Source of the DNA: Noviherbaspirillum malthae | GTDB lineage: Bacteria; Pseudomonadota; Gammaproteobacteria; Burkholderiales; Burkholderiaceae_D | Assembly: GCF_015352985.1 (NCBI RefSeq) | Contig: NZ_JACYXF010000065.1 | Location: 1-35,394, forward strand | Direction: 5' to 3' | Length of the DNA: 35,394 nucleotides | Shown: positions 1-9,010 of the stretch, in pieces | How positions within the stretch are numbered: position 1 is the first letter of the stretch | Layout of the letters: every line of letters starts with the position of its first letter | Translations under genes and position numbers: made by a program | Notes under the pieces: generated by a model | Seen by the model: only the letters and a program-made list of their open reading frames with translations | Databases searched by the model: none | Told to the model about the DNA's origin: nothing

Positions 1-58
1 CGACCTCCGCCTCCCGCAGGACACCTATGATTTGTTCTTCTGTGAATCGCTTCTGCAT
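1..58 (-). CDS. IS3-type transposase OrfA, N-terminus only (partial)
   Basis: The first 19 residues read MQKRFTEEQIIGVLREAEV, the usual opening of IS3-family OrfA proteins, which form the helix-turn-helix DNA-binding part of the OrfAB transposase. A GGAGG-like ribosome site (GGAGGC) lies a few bases upstream of the ATG. The rest is outside the window. The element has inserted into and truncated the neighbouring GGDEF-EAL gene. The family call rests only on this short but characteristic motif. Confidence 0.65.
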   Translation of the reverse strand, partial: MQKRFTEEQIIGVLREAEV

Positions 59-127
59 GTATGCCTCCATGTCAAAAATAACATGAAGACTCACTCAGCG
101 GGTGGCTACACGATTTCTACCGGGTCA
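1..127 (-). mobile_element. End of an IS3-family-like insertion sequence, cut by the window edge
   Basis: The minus strand carries the first codons of a typical IS3-type OrfA and a short leader. Homology of the neighbouring EAL gene stops abruptly at about position 127, where the minus strand reads TGACCCGG. IS3-family ends usually begin with TG, so I place the element boundary there. The inverted repeat at the other end and the target duplication lie outside the window. The boundary is inferred from where the EAL domain is lost, not from a matched pair of ends. Confidence 0.6.
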
Positions 128-2387
128 CAAGTATTGACTGCACTATCGCCGTATCGTTGGCATCTCCGGGGAGATCTTTGATAAAACTCTTATCAATCTT
201 GAGTTCGTAGAGAGGTAATTGTTTTAAATAGGCTAGGCTGGAATAGCCTGTACCGAAATCGTCAATTGAAAACCGGAGGCCCATCTCGGCGAGCGCGTTC
301 ATCCTCTCAATCGTACCTTCGATGTCATCAATAAGAAGTCCTTCCGTCACTTCAAGGATCAGGCATGCAGGATTGGCCTGAGTCGTGGCAAGCGCTTGCC
401 GTACTTCCTCTGGAAAATCGGGATGTCGGAATTGGCGTGGACTGACATTGATTGAAATTGACAAGCCGGGATGCATAGCATGCGAGGCCACCTGTGCCAT
501 ACAGCCCTGAAACAACACCCAGCGTCCGATCTCTACGATCAAATCGGAGCTTTCGGCGAGCGGAATAAACATTGCTGGCGAGATGAATCCCTTTTCAGGG
601 TGTTGCCAACGCAGGAGCAATTCCGCTCCGCATAGGGTGCCGGCACAATCGACTTGCGGTTGGGCGTAGAGCTCGAACTGGCCTTCTGTCATTGCCTTGC
701 GGAGATCTCCTTCCAGCGCAAGGCGTTCAGTCAGTTGCTGCCGCATGGATGCTTCGAACAAGATAACGTTATTGCGCCCGTCTTGCTTCACGCGATACAT
801 CGCGATATCTGCTTCATGAAGCAGAATTTCACTGGTATCTCCTATCTTCGGGAACAACGAAATGCCAATGCTGGCTGACGTGATCCAGCGATGGCCATTC
901 GCGTCAAGGTTCTCTTCCAACAGACGTTGTATGTCACTTCCCAGACGCATCACCGCAGAAACAGCTTCAGCCTGGTTGCGACCAAGTGCTGTGGCAACGT
1001 ACACAAATTCGTCACTGCCGATTCTTGCCAATATATCGTTGCCTCTTAGGAGACTACTAAGCCGATCTGCAACTGCCTTTAGGAATTGGTCACCGGCTTG
1101 ATGTCCATATGCATCGTTGATATGCTTGAAATGGTCGAGATCGATGTAAACCACGGCACCGATCCAATCCAAGTCTTTCGCGATTCGACATTGTTCTTCG
1201 ATTTTCTGAATGAGTAGACGTCTGTTCGGTAGTGTGGTCAATAGATCGTAGAATGCCAATCGGTGGATTTCGGATTCGCGAGCAGCCTGTACCTCTCGAC
1301 TGCATTCGATCGAGTCCAGCATGGCATTGAACTGGATCGCCACGTCAGAAATTTCCTTGGGTCCGTTGACGGACACACGTTGCTCGCGTTCGCCGCTCGC
1401 AATCTTGAAAGCCGTAGTCTGCATGGCAAGAATCGGGCGAGATATCCTTTTACTCATCAGAAAGGCAACAATCGCGGCGAAGACGAGTCCTGCTGCGCCA
1501 ATAATTGCATTTTGTATAGCAGTTGAGCGGGCGCTTTTTAACGCGTCGCTTGTCGCAATCCCGGCAGCGACAAGCCAATCCGTTCCAGGAATGGGACGAT
1601 ACCCATATATACGCCCCACACCTTGGGATGATATGGAGGTTGCTGTTCCATCTCGAATGGCCAACAGCTTTTCAACGGCGTCTACGCCTCGCAGGTTTTT
1701 GCCGATGAATTGTTCCGGTGTTTGTGACCGTGCAATCAGTACACCATTGGTGTCGATGATGGAGATGTTGATCGAATCTGGCAACTTGCTGACCCCGGGA
1801 ATCAGCACAAAGTTGGCCAGATCAATGGGCATCTGCAATGCCCCAGTCACAATCCCATCGGCATTCGTAATAGGATATGCAAGGACGGATACCATCCGCC
1901 CGGTTAAGACGCCCCGGTATGGTGGAGCAATAATGAACTTCTTGTGCTGATATACCAGCTTGAACCATTCCGTGTCTCCGACGTAGGTGTTCCTTTGCTC
2001 GCGCTGGGGCGTGCCGGAGCACACGATGAAACCCTGCGCCGTCGACTGGCTGAGGTTGGCGAACCGCGGGAACAGTGTTTTGAAATCGTTGAAAAGTGGA
2101 TTACAACGTAGGTCATTATCTGGCTGAGCCTGAATCCGACGCACGATCGTTCTCATGAGCTGTTCGGCATCGGCTAAAAACGCTTGCGTGTTATCAGCGC
2201 TGATTTGGGCGAGGTTGTAGGCTTCTCTTTTTGCTGCAGCCTCTGCCTGCTGGTACTGGCTATACGCATTCCAGCAGACCAGAAAAACGCTTGGCAAAAG
2301 CACCCCGATAGTCAGCAGATACAAGTAGGTGCGCAGTGGCCATGGTCTTTTTGGAAACGTCTTGTGTACTGTGAGCCATGGTGCCAT
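117..2387 (-). CDS. Membrane Cache-HAMP-GGDEF-EAL cyclic-di-GMP protein, C-terminally truncated
   Basis: This is an inner-membrane sensor for cyclic-di-GMP turnover, 756 residues as it stands. Two membrane segments (about 21-40 and 292-311) flank a periplasmic Cache-like sensor domain, followed by HAMP (about 312-365), GGDEF (about 375-540) and EAL (from about 560). The GGDEF signature is GSDEF (457-461), with an inhibitory-site RxxD (RGND, 448-451) five residues before it. The EAL motif is ELL (589-591), and DDFGTGYSS at 709-717 is intact. The protein ends about 60 residues early, just after VQSIL. The usual VVAEGVE and GYLF motifs are missing because an IS element has entered the gene, so the last residues and the stop codon are IS-derived. 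Phosphodiesterase activity is therefore probably lost. Cyclase activity is uncertain given G-S-D-E-F. Confidence 0.85.
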   Translation of the reverse strand: MAPWLTVHKTFPKRPWPLRTYLYLLTIGVLLPSVFLVCWNAYSQYQQAEAAAKREAYNLAQISADNTQAFLADAEQLMRTIVRRIQAQPDNDLRCNPLFNDFKTLFPRFANLSQSTAQGFIVCSGTPQREQRNTYVGDTEWFKLVYQHKKFIIAPPYRGVLTGRMVSVLAYPITNADGIVTGALQMPIDLANFVLIPGVSKLPDSINISIIDTNGVLIARSQTPEQFIGKNLRGVDAVEKLLAIRDGTATSISSQGVGRIYGYRPIPGTDWLVAAGIATSDALKSARSTAIQNAIIGAAGLVFAAIVAFLMSKRISRPILAMQTTAFKIASGEREQRVSVNGPKEISDVAIQFNAMLDSIECSREVQAARESEIHRLAFYDLLTTLPNRRLLIQKIEEQCRIAKDLDWIGAVVYIDLDHFKHINDAYGHQAGDQFLKAVADRLSSLLRGNDILARIGSDEFVYVATALGRNQAEAVSAVMRLGSDIQRLLEENLDANGHRWITSASIGISLFPKIGDTSEILLHEADIAMYRVKQDGRNNVILFEASMRQQLTERLALEGDLRKAMTEGQFELYAQPQVDCAGTLCGAELLLRWQHPEKGFISPAMFIPLAESSDLIVEIGRWVLFQGCMAQVASHAMHPGLSISINVSPRQFRHPDFPEEVRQALATTQANPACLILEVTEGLLIDDIEGTIERMNALAEMGLRFSIDDFGTGYSSLAYLKQLPLYELKIDKSFIKDLPGDANDTAIVQSILVTR

Positions 2388-2551
2388 CGTTACAATATAG
2401 TCTGATGTTGAGTCTTTTTACCAATTCCTCACCGAATGAGCTTTCCGGCTAACGGAATCGTAATTCCAGGCTAGGTTTCGCAAGCCTTGGCAATCGGTTC
2501 TCGAGTGTCGAAACAATACCTGAATTCGGCAGGCGCTAGCAGCTGTACTGC

Positions 2552-3589
2552 TTAGGACGGAGTGGAACGTTCCTTCCGATCGGGTCGTGTACGCTTGTTC
2601 CTGTACATCGCATGGTCAGCCAGATCAAGCAAACCTTCGACTTCCGTCGCATCGTTGGGATAGACGGCAGTACCGACGCTTGCACGGAGAGGGACAGCAT
2701 GATTCTCAACCTCGAACGGCGCTTCAATGTGCGATACCACTCGACGAGCATAAGATGCGGCACCCTCTACATGGTCAAGCCCCGAAAGGATAACGCAAAA
2801 TTCATCTCCGCCCAACCGCGCGACGGTATCCGACTTGCGGCAGGCTCCATTGAGACGTGTCGCGAATTCTTTGATTGCCAAGTCCCCGACACGATGGCCA
2901 TATCGGTCATTGATCGGTTTGAGCCCATCCATGTCAAGGCTGATAATGCCAACCAGCTCGGAGTAACGACGGGCATGTGCAAGCTTCTGCCGTAACCTGT
3001 CGAAGAACAGAGCACGGTTTGCCAGTCCAGTCAGGCTGTCATGGGTGGCACGATAATAAAGATCACTGGACTCCAGCCGCGCCCTCTGATACATGGCAGT
3101 TGCAATGACATCCGATAGTAATGCCAATACCTGGCCTTCGACATCGCCAAAGGCACCGACATCTGGTGAGAGCACCTTCAAGACGCCTACACGGGCATCC
3201 CGATGTACAAGCGGCATTGCGATCATCGAGCGCAAGCCAACTTTGCGACAGGCAGACCGGTCGACCCGATGATCGGTTTCGGAATCATCACAGCGCAACA
3301 AACTATCCCCGCACATTGCCAGACCCGAAAGGCTGCCTTGGCGCGGAATCCGTAGCCCAATCTGCGCTGCTGCGGATCCAACAGCGGCGGTATAGACCAT
3401 TTCATCTGCCTCGGCCATTTCCACGACGGCTCCCGAAGCGCCGGTCAATTGCTGCGCTCGTTCAGCGACCAATTCCATCACGCCAGCCAGATCCAGGTCC
3501 GCCTTGGCAATCTCGGTTTGTGTCTTGATGATATCCAAAAGAGCTTGCGCGCTTGGCAAAGTGGTATCGGAGGAAGCAACAGCATTCAT
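2552..3589 (-). CDS. GAF-GGDEF diguanylate cyclase
   Basis: A predicted soluble diguanylate cyclase makes c-di-GMP from two GTP. From the chosen start at 3589 (345 residues) it has a GAF sensor domain (about 30-165) and a C-terminal GGDEF domain (about 180-340). The active-site GGDEF is canonical (260-264) and an RxxD inhibitory site (RKSD, 251-254) lies five residues before it, so product inhibition is likely. The reading frame stays open to an ATG at 3652, and neither start has a convincing ribosome site. The start at 3589 gives a normal cytosolic N-terminus without the cysteine-rich leader. It reads in the same direction as the truncated EAL gene and diverges from the SnoaL-like gene. Confidence 0.85.
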   Translation of the reverse strand: MNAVASSDTTLPSAQALLDIIKTQTEIAKADLDLAGVMELVAERAQQLTGASGAVVEMAEADEMVYTAAVGSAAAQIGLRIPRQGSLSGLAMCGDSLLRCDDSETDHRVDRSACRKVGLRSMIAMPLVHRDARVGVLKVLSPDVGAFGDVEGQVLALLSDVIATAMYQRARLESSDLYYRATHDSLTGLANRALFFDRLRQKLAHARRYSELVGIISLDMDGLKPINDRYGHRVGDLAIKEFATRLNGACRKSDTVARLGGDEFCVILSGLDHVEGAASYARRVVSHIEAPFEVENHAVPLRASVGTAVYPNDATEVEGLLDLADHAMYRNKRTRPDRKERSTPS

Positions 3590-3732
3590 GGCGTATATGG
3601 CAAAACAGTTTGTACAACGAGCAGCTCTCTGCGAAGAATTTCTTGAATACAATACACATGATACTGCTGTCTACATGCATAATTCAAAAGAAGTCGCTGC
3701 CGCGGTAATTCCGTTCAACGAGATTGGGCAAT

Positions 3733-4140
3733 ATGTCACTTGAAGATGAAAATAAGGCAATTGTTCTGCAGTATGTTGAAGCCTTCAACACGGGAGACCT
3801 TATGGCTCTTCGTGCCCTCCTGCATGACGATGCGGTCATTCAGGGTGTGATGGGAAAAGGCTTGTTCGACCGGATCGAGCCGATATGGCGGCAGCTGATA
3901 GAAGGCTATGGCATGCAGTTGCGGGTCGAAGAGCTTGTCGCTGAAGGAGCCACAGTTGCGGCGCGCTATATTGAGACTGGAACGTTCAAGGCTCCAGCCT
4001 TCGGGCATATGCCCACTGGTAAGTCGTACGAACTGGTCGCCATGGAGTTTTTTGAGATACGTGATGGCAAGATCAAGCAGCGCTGGGGAGCACGTGATTC
4101 AGCTTCGCAGCTACGCCAGTTAGGCATAACATCAACATGA
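3733..4140 (+). CDS. SnoaL/NTF2-like protein
   Basis: A 135-residue single-domain protein with the SnoaL-like (NTF2-fold) pattern: an N-terminal helix with YVEAFNTGDL, a central D-D-A-V segment, and a C-terminal strand EFFEIRDGKIKQRW. Members of this family include polyketide cyclases, ester cyclases and many uncharacterised small-molecule-binding proteins, so no substrate can be given. I used the ATG at 3733. A TTG nine bases upstream is in frame but has no advantage. It is divergent from the GAF-GGDEF gene and convergent with the large GGDEF-EAL gene, so it is probably transcribed alone. Confidence 0.75.
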   Translation: MSLEDENKAIVLQYVEAFNTGDLMALRALLHDDAVIQGVMGKGLFDRIEPIWRQLIEGYGMQLRVEELVAEGATVAARYIETGTFKAPAFGHMPTGKSYELVAMEFFEIRDGKIKQRWGARDSASQLRQLGITST

Positions 4141-4213
4141 CGTTTTCTAACTTGTCTGGTTGAGTATTGTCCTTGCCTCAAAGGGGCTCTAAGCGAAGAA
4201 GTTGTTGAGAAGC

Positions 4214-6847
4214 TTAAAAAGCGGAGCGAGTCTGCGGAAGCTTGTTAGTGTTATGGGCGAAAACCAGATTGTCAAAGTCTTCTGCCAGTAAGGGTTCGCT
4301 GAAGAAGTAACCCTGAAATGCGTCACATACGCACCTGTCAAGAAAATCAAACTGACTCTGCGTCATCACACCCTCTGCAACAACCTTCAGGCCTAGATTA
4401 CGGCCCAGCGTAATGATGGTTTTGACCAGGGTTGCATCTTCATGCTTGACTAGTACATCTCTTACAAAGGATTGATCCACCTTCAGTTGCTCAAATGGCA
4501 ATCTCCTCAAATAGGAGAGCGAAGAATACCCGGTACCAAAATCATCCAACGAAAACTCAATTCCAATAGCTTTTAGCCGCTCCATTTTTTCTGCTGTCCC
4601 ATCCACGTCATCGAGCAGGAGGCTCTCGGTGAGTTCCAGCTTCAGACGGCGAGGATTGGCGCCGCTCTTGTCGATGGCGTCCATGATTTGAGCCACGAAA
4701 TCAGGATGTCGAAACTGGCGGGCACTAACATTGACTGCGAGGCTAAGCTGCATGGTTTCCTGCCGCATGCCCCATGTCGCCAGCTGACGACACGCGGTAT
4801 TCAGTATCCACTCGCCAAGAGGCAGAATCAAACCGGTATCTTCAGCAAGATGGATAAAATGAGCAGGGGAGATCACGCCTTTCTGCGGATGCTTCCATCG
4901 CAGCAGCGCTTCTGCACCAATAATCTGTTTCCCGCGGTCCATCTGCGGTTGGTAATACAAAAGGAAGTCACCATCCTGAATACTGCATCGCATATTCCTT
5001 TCCATCGCAACCCTTGCCGTGATGGCTGCCTGCATTTTAGGGTCGAAGAACCGTATGGCATTTCTACCGGCCGCTTTTGCCTGGTACATGGCGAGGTCAG
5101 CCTGTTTAAGTAGTTCCTCCACAGTCTCGGAATGTCCCTGGAAGAGGGCAACCCCGATACTAGGGGTCGTATGATGCTCGTACGTGTTTAGATCGTAGGG
5201 TGCATTGAGACATTCCCGTATTTGTTCCGCAATGGCATCTGCATGGCCTGCAGCATCTCGGGCACGCTTGCCGAGCTGCCCCGTCACAACAACGAATTCG
5301 TCCCCGCCCCATCGGGCAACGGTGTCGCCTTCACGCACTGTTTGCGATAGCCGCTGGCCAACTTGCTGCAAAAGTAAGTCGCCCATATCGTGCCCGCGTG
5401 TATCGTTGAGCACCTTGAAATTGTCGAGATCGATGAACATGACCGCGCCGATGCCACCGTTACGACTGTTAGCCATCAGTTCATGTTCCAGTCGATCTAG
5501 CAGCAACTGCCGATTAGGCAATCCGGTCAGCGAGTCATAAAAAGCGAGTTTGTGTATTTCGCGCTGCGCAGCCTTCCGATCGGTAATGTCCGTGTGGATC
5601 GATAAAATTGATTGCGGGGCACCGTTGTCGTCTCTTACTAGTGTCGAGCGGCCTTCGACGATGAAACTGATACCGTTCTTGCGTCGTACCGTGAGTTCGC
5701 CCCGCCATTTACCCGAACGCAAGACTTCACCAACGACAGCGTTGAAGACCGAGCTGTTTCCGCAGCAGAGTTCTAGTTCTGTTTTGCCAAGGACTTCGTC
5801 CTTTGTCCAGCCATAGAGTCGTTCAGCGCTCTTGTTCCAAAAGATGATGTCCTCATCCATCGTAACGACGAAGATGGCATCTTGTGCCTTATCGAGCAGG
5901 GAGGCCTGTTCACGGAATCGCTGTTCGTTTTCCTTGAGGGTTGCCAGGGCGCGTTCGCGTTCGATCACGACACTCACCATATAGGAACATGCCTTGAGCC
6001 ACTCCATTTCCACCGGGTCCGGCGACCGGGGGGTATCCGAATACACTGCAAAGGTGCCATAGACTTGTCCGGTGCTGCCGATGATAGGCATTGACCAGCA
6101 CGCCCGTAATGCACAGCGTAACGCCAGGTCCCGATAATCAGCCCAAAGCGGATCAGTATTGATGTCTGCAACAATAATGGGCTCTCCAAGATAGGCTGCG
6201 GTCCCGCATGATCCGACACTGGGACCTATTTTCACGCCATTAATGGCTTCAATAAATTCCCGGGAAAGCTTGGGAGCGGCACCGTGATATAGACAGTGTG
6301 TTTCGGCGTCGAGTAATAAAACCGAACCACGAATGCGAACGTCCTGTAATTCAGCCACGTCGATCACCGCGACCAGAATTTCGTCAAGTGGAGCGCCAGC
6401 TGCAATACGCTCCATGATGCGCATCTGCGCGTGTGTGAACGATTCACGTCGATGACGACTAGTCACGTCCTTGAAATACACGGCCAGTCCATCCTTGATG
6501 GGGTGGGCATGGACTTCGAACCATTGCTTCCATGGCGCATAGTAATTCTCGAATTCGATGGAGCGGCGCTCGTCCATTGCACGGCGACATTGGCGTTCAA
6601 ATTCCGTCCCAACGGTGTCCTCGAAGGCTTCCCAAAGCTCTCGATCGAGGAGGTCGTGCCGTGGTTGCTGTAAAACAGCTTCAGCGCTGCGATTGACGAA
6701 TGTGATCCGCCAAGCCTGATCAACGGTAAAAAAAGCGTCAGTAATGTCATCCAAAGTAGGTACCAGACCCTGCGGTGGCCTGACAGCTTGCGTCTCAACT
6801 TTTCCTGACCGTTGCATGAATGCACATTCTGTAGGCCATACGTTCAT
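4214..6847 (-). CDS. PAS-GAF-PAS-GGDEF-EAL bifunctional cyclic-di-GMP protein
   Basis: This 877-residue predicted cytosolic sensor-effector has the order PAS (about 30-130), GAF (about 140-300), PAS with PAC (about 310-425), GGDEF (about 430-600), EAL (about 610-865). It has no membrane segment. The cyclase motif is canonical GGDEF (514-518) with RxxD (REGD, 505-508). The phosphodiesterase motif EAL is intact (646-648), as are DDFGTGYSS and a C-terminal VVAEGV and QGYFFSEPL, so both activities are possible. It is the complete counterpart of the IS-truncated gene at the left edge. The ATG at 6847 has only a weak ribosome site, and an in-frame ATG at 6817 is an alternative. The convergent SnoaL-like gene lies 73 bases downstream. 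Confidence 0.9.
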   Translation of the reverse strand: MNVWPTECAFMQRSGKVETQAVRPPQGLVPTLDDITDAFFTVDQAWRITFVNRSAEAVLQQPRHDLLDRELWEAFEDTVGTEFERQCRRAMDERRSIEFENYYAPWKQWFEVHAHPIKDGLAVYFKDVTSRHRRESFTHAQMRIMERIAAGAPLDEILVAVIDVAELQDVRIRGSVLLLDAETHCLYHGAAPKLSREFIEAINGVKIGPSVGSCGTAAYLGEPIIVADINTDPLWADYRDLALRCALRACWSMPIIGSTGQVYGTFAVYSDTPRSPDPVEMEWLKACSYMVSVVIERERALATLKENEQRFREQASLLDKAQDAIFVVTMDEDIIFWNKSAERLYGWTKDEVLGKTELELCCGNSSVFNAVVGEVLRSGKWRGELTVRRKNGISFIVEGRSTLVRDDNGAPQSILSIHTDITDRKAAQREIHKLAFYDSLTGLPNRQLLLDRLEHELMANSRNGGIGAVMFIDLDNFKVLNDTRGHDMGDLLLQQVGQRLSQTVREGDTVARWGGDEFVVVTGQLGKRARDAAGHADAIAEQIRECLNAPYDLNTYEHHTTPSIGVALFQGHSETVEELLKQADLAMYQAKAAGRNAIRFFDPKMQAAITARVAMERNMRCSIQDGDFLLYYQPQMDRGKQIIGAEALLRWKHPQKGVISPAHFIHLAEDTGLILPLGEWILNTACRQLATWGMRQETMQLSLAVNVSARQFRHPDFVAQIMDAIDKSGANPRRLKLELTESLLLDDVDGTAEKMERLKAIGIEFSLDDFGTGYSSLSYLRRLPFEQLKVDQSFVRDVLVKHEDATLVKTIITLGRNLGLKVVAEGVMTQSQFDFLDRCVCDAFQGYFFSEPLLAEDFDNLVFAHNTNKLPQTRSAF

Positions 6848-7104
6848 TGTGCTCTACACCGATAGCGTTACGTCGCGGAGCAACATTCTGAGCCGGTTTG
6901 ACTTAGCGTCAAGCTGAACGGGAACAGCCTCTAGCGATTTCAATTTAACACTATTCAACCTACTCCTAGGGATGGGTCCGGTCAAGAGTCTGCTTACATA
7001 GATGATGTAAGACGCTGAAAAGTAGTTGCCGTGCAGCACTAGCTTTCGTTGGAGCTGTACCGCAATGCAGTCAAAGCGTGGAAGAGAAACCTTCTCTGAA
7101 CCGA
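6848..7104. other. Intergenic, no gene seen
   Basis: This is the divergent spacer between the large GGDEF-EAL gene and the AbiE pair. Long open frames on the minus strand here overlap the abiEi start region and show no protein-like pattern. The AbiE operator at its right edge is listed separately. Confidence 0.5.
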
Positions 7105-7132
7105 TGTCAGAAACTGTGCTATATTTCTGACA
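7105..7132. promoter_or_regulatory. Inverted-repeat operator overlapping the abiE -10 region
   Basis: A perfect 9-bp inverted repeat, TGTCAGAAA (7105-7113) and TTTCTGACA (7124-7132), is separated by 10 bases. A TATATT -10-like hexamer (7120-7125) overlaps the right arm, and the AAAGGAG ribosome site follows directly. AbiEi antitoxins are known to bind inverted repeats in their own promoters and repress them, so this is the likely autoregulatory site. The geometry is seen; binding is inferred. Confidence 0.7.
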
Positions 7133-7145
7133 TAAAGGAGTGAAC

Positions 7146-7742
7146 ATGAGCGTCTTGTCTACAAGCATTCTTGAGCGGGTGTCCAATCTGGAAGAGGGCG
7201 GCATCATATCGCCTAAAGAATTCCTGCACTTGGCGAGCCGGGCTGCGGTTGACCAGGCATTCACACGTCTGACCAAGGAGGGGCGCTTGTTACGGGTTGG
7301 GCGTGGCCTATACGTGGCTCCTGTCATCAGTCGCTTCGGCACCCGTCCGCCAGCACCGGAAAAAGTCGTGGCTGCGGTGACCTACCAAAAGGGCGAAGTC
7401 GCTGTTTCTCATGGCGCCGCCGACGCGAACATTCTAGGGTTAACTACTCAGGTACCGATCAAGGAAGTCTTTCTGTCATCTGGCCCCAATCGCAAACTGC
7501 ATCTGGGAAAGCGCATCATTGACATCCGACATGCGCCACGATGGCAGCTTATCTTGGGCGCATCTCGAGCTGGAATGGCGGTTCGTGCGATGGCGTGGCT
7601 AGGGAAAGAGCATTTAGGCGAAGTCATGCCTAAACTTCGGCGACAATTGCCTTCTGAAGATTGGGAAAAACTGACTGCCGCACGTGCCAGCTTGCCATCC
7701 TGGATGGCCAAGGCTGTCGGCAGTGCCATGACGCATGCGTGA
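7146..7742 (+). CDS. abiEi: AbiEi-type antitoxin, transcriptional autoregulator
   Basis: A 198-residue AbiEi-like antitoxin of a type IV AbiE toxin-antitoxin system. The N-terminal winged-helix portion (about 1-60) contains the pattern LASRAAVDQAFTRLTKEGRL, followed by RVGRGLYVAP, which is typical of AbiEi/DUF6088 proteins. The C-terminal domain runs to the end. The ATG at 7146 sits five bases after AAAGGAG; an in-frame GTG at 7140 is less likely because it overlaps that site. The stop overlaps the start of the toxin gene by eight bases, so the two are translationally coupled. It probably represses its own promoter through the inverted repeat just upstream. Confidence 0.85.
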   Translation: MSVLSTSILERVSNLEEGGIISPKEFLHLASRAAVDQAFTRLTKEGRLLRVGRGLYVAPVISRFGTRPPAPEKVVAAVTYQKGEVAVSHGAADANILGLTTQVPIKEVFLSSGPNRKLHLGKRIIDIRHAPRWQLILGASRAGMAVRAMAWLGKEHLGEVMPKLRRQLPSEDWEKLTAARASLPSWMAKAVGSAMTHA

Positions 7743-8769
7743 AACTTATCTTTCTCTATCGGTAGAAGAGCGTGCCGAAATATTGGCCATCGCCGCGGAT
7801 CGACTGGATCGGCCTGCTGACCTCCTTGAAAAAGATTTTTGGGTTGTATGGACCTTGTCGAAGTTATTCGACACGCCATTAGGCCAAGGATTGACTTTCA
7901 AGGGCGGGACATCTTTATCCAAAGCGTATCAGTTGATTGATCGCTTTTCGGAAGACATTGATCTGACCTATGACATCCGCCATCTTATTGGTGACCTGAT
8001 AACCGATCAAAACTCGTTGCCTGCAACTAGAAGCCAAGCTAAGAAGTGGACTGATGCTGTGAAAGCACGTCTGCCCGAATGGATTCGCAATGACGTCATT
8101 CCGATCATCGAAACGGGTTTGCAGCGCGATGGTCTTGAAGCCCGTTGTGAGCAAGGCGGTGGTGATGGGGAGAAGTTATATATTCATTATGACGCCATCA
8201 AGCTGGGCACTGGCTATGTTTCACCTTCCGTTCAGCTAGAGTTCGGTGCCCGTGCTACAGGTGAACCGCACGTAAAGAAGACGATCGACTGCGACATGGC
8301 GTCCATATTTCCGCAACTGGATTTTCCAATTGCGTATCCGTTAGTGATGGCTATAGAGCGCACCTTTTGGGAGAAGGCAACCGCAGCCCATGTCTATTGC
8401 TTGCAGGAGCGCTTGCGAGGCGAGCGATACGCACGGCATTGGTACGATTTAGCGAGCTATGAGAACACACCATATCTCGAAGGCGTTCTGGCCGCATATG
8501 ATGTTAGACAGATGGTCGCCGACCATAAAGCGATGTTTTTTATCGAAAAGGATAAGAACGGACAAGTCATTGACTATCATCGTGCTGTCGGAGGCCATTT
8601 GACGCTCATACCCGAATCGAAGGGATTGGCAGCCTTAGAAGCCGATTATGGCGCGATGACGGATGCAGGTATTCTGATTCGCGGCGCACTGCCTTTTAGT
8701 GAGCTCATCGAACGCTGTTTTCATATCCAAAACAAGGCAAACAATTGTTTGTTAGGAGCACATAGTTAG
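7735..8769 (+). CDS. abiEii: AbiEii-type nucleotidyltransferase toxin
   Basis: A 344-residue AbiEii/AbiGii toxin homologue of the nucleotidyltransferase superfamily. The signature GGTSLSK (about 62-68) followed by RFSEDIDL (about 76-83) supplies the G-S and D-x-D residues of the nucleotide-binding site. The central and C-terminal regions match the family in length. Known AbiE systems cause phage abortive infection and stabilise plasmids through a bacteriostatic toxin. It overlaps the antitoxin gene by eight bases and has no visible separate promoter. All visible key residues are intact, so the pair is likely functional. Confidence 0.88.
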   Translation: MRETYLSLSVEERAEILAIAADRLDRPADLLEKDFWVVWTLSKLFDTPLGQGLTFKGGTSLSKAYQLIDRFSEDIDLTYDIRHLIGDLITDQNSLPATRSQAKKWTDAVKARLPEWIRNDVIPIIETGLQRDGLEARCEQGGGDGEKLYIHYDAIKLGTGYVSPSVQLEFGARATGEPHVKKTIDCDMASIFPQLDFPIAYPLVMAIERTFWEKATAAHVYCLQERLRGERYARHWYDLASYENTPYLEGVLAAYDVRQMVADHKAMFFIEKDKNGQVIDYHRAVGGHLTLIPESKGLAALEADYGAMTDAGILIRGALPFSELIERCFHIQNKANNCLLGAHS

Positions 8770-8815
8770 AGAATGCCAAGCACCCTGATATGTGAAACGA
8801 CACGTCAGACGGTTT

Positions 8816-8829
8816 AATTGCGCGCAATT
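8816..8829. repeat. 14-bp perfect palindrome AATTGCGCGCAATT
   Basis: A perfect palindrome lies 47 bases after the abiEii stop in an AT-rich intergenic stretch (8770-9010) where I see no gene. Its TTGCGCGCA core resembles TTTGCGCGCATA at 31953-31964 and the two TATGCGCG palindromes downstream of parB, so it could be another site for the same DNA-binding protein. Function is unknown. Confidence 0.4.
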
Positions 8830-9010
8830 CATTTTACATAAAACCAACTCTAGTCAGTAAATACTTTGATTATAATCTATTAAATATGCGGTATTTGACA
8901 TAAGCTTTCTTCTATCATCTCACGAAGAATTGAACAGATTTGCATTTCCTGCTCATTGAACCCGCCGTGCATACGGCCATCGACGCGGTGGTAAGCATGG
9001 ACGATTCAAT

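Noticed and set aside
1321..1950. 209-residue plus-strand frame
   Set aside because: It lies antisense to the Cache-HAMP region of the GGDEF-EAL gene and has no protein-like pattern.
6854..7342. 162-residue minus-strand frame
   Set aside because: It covers the abiE promoter and overlaps abiEi on the opposite strand. Its composition is rich in R, S and T, as expected for a shadow frame.
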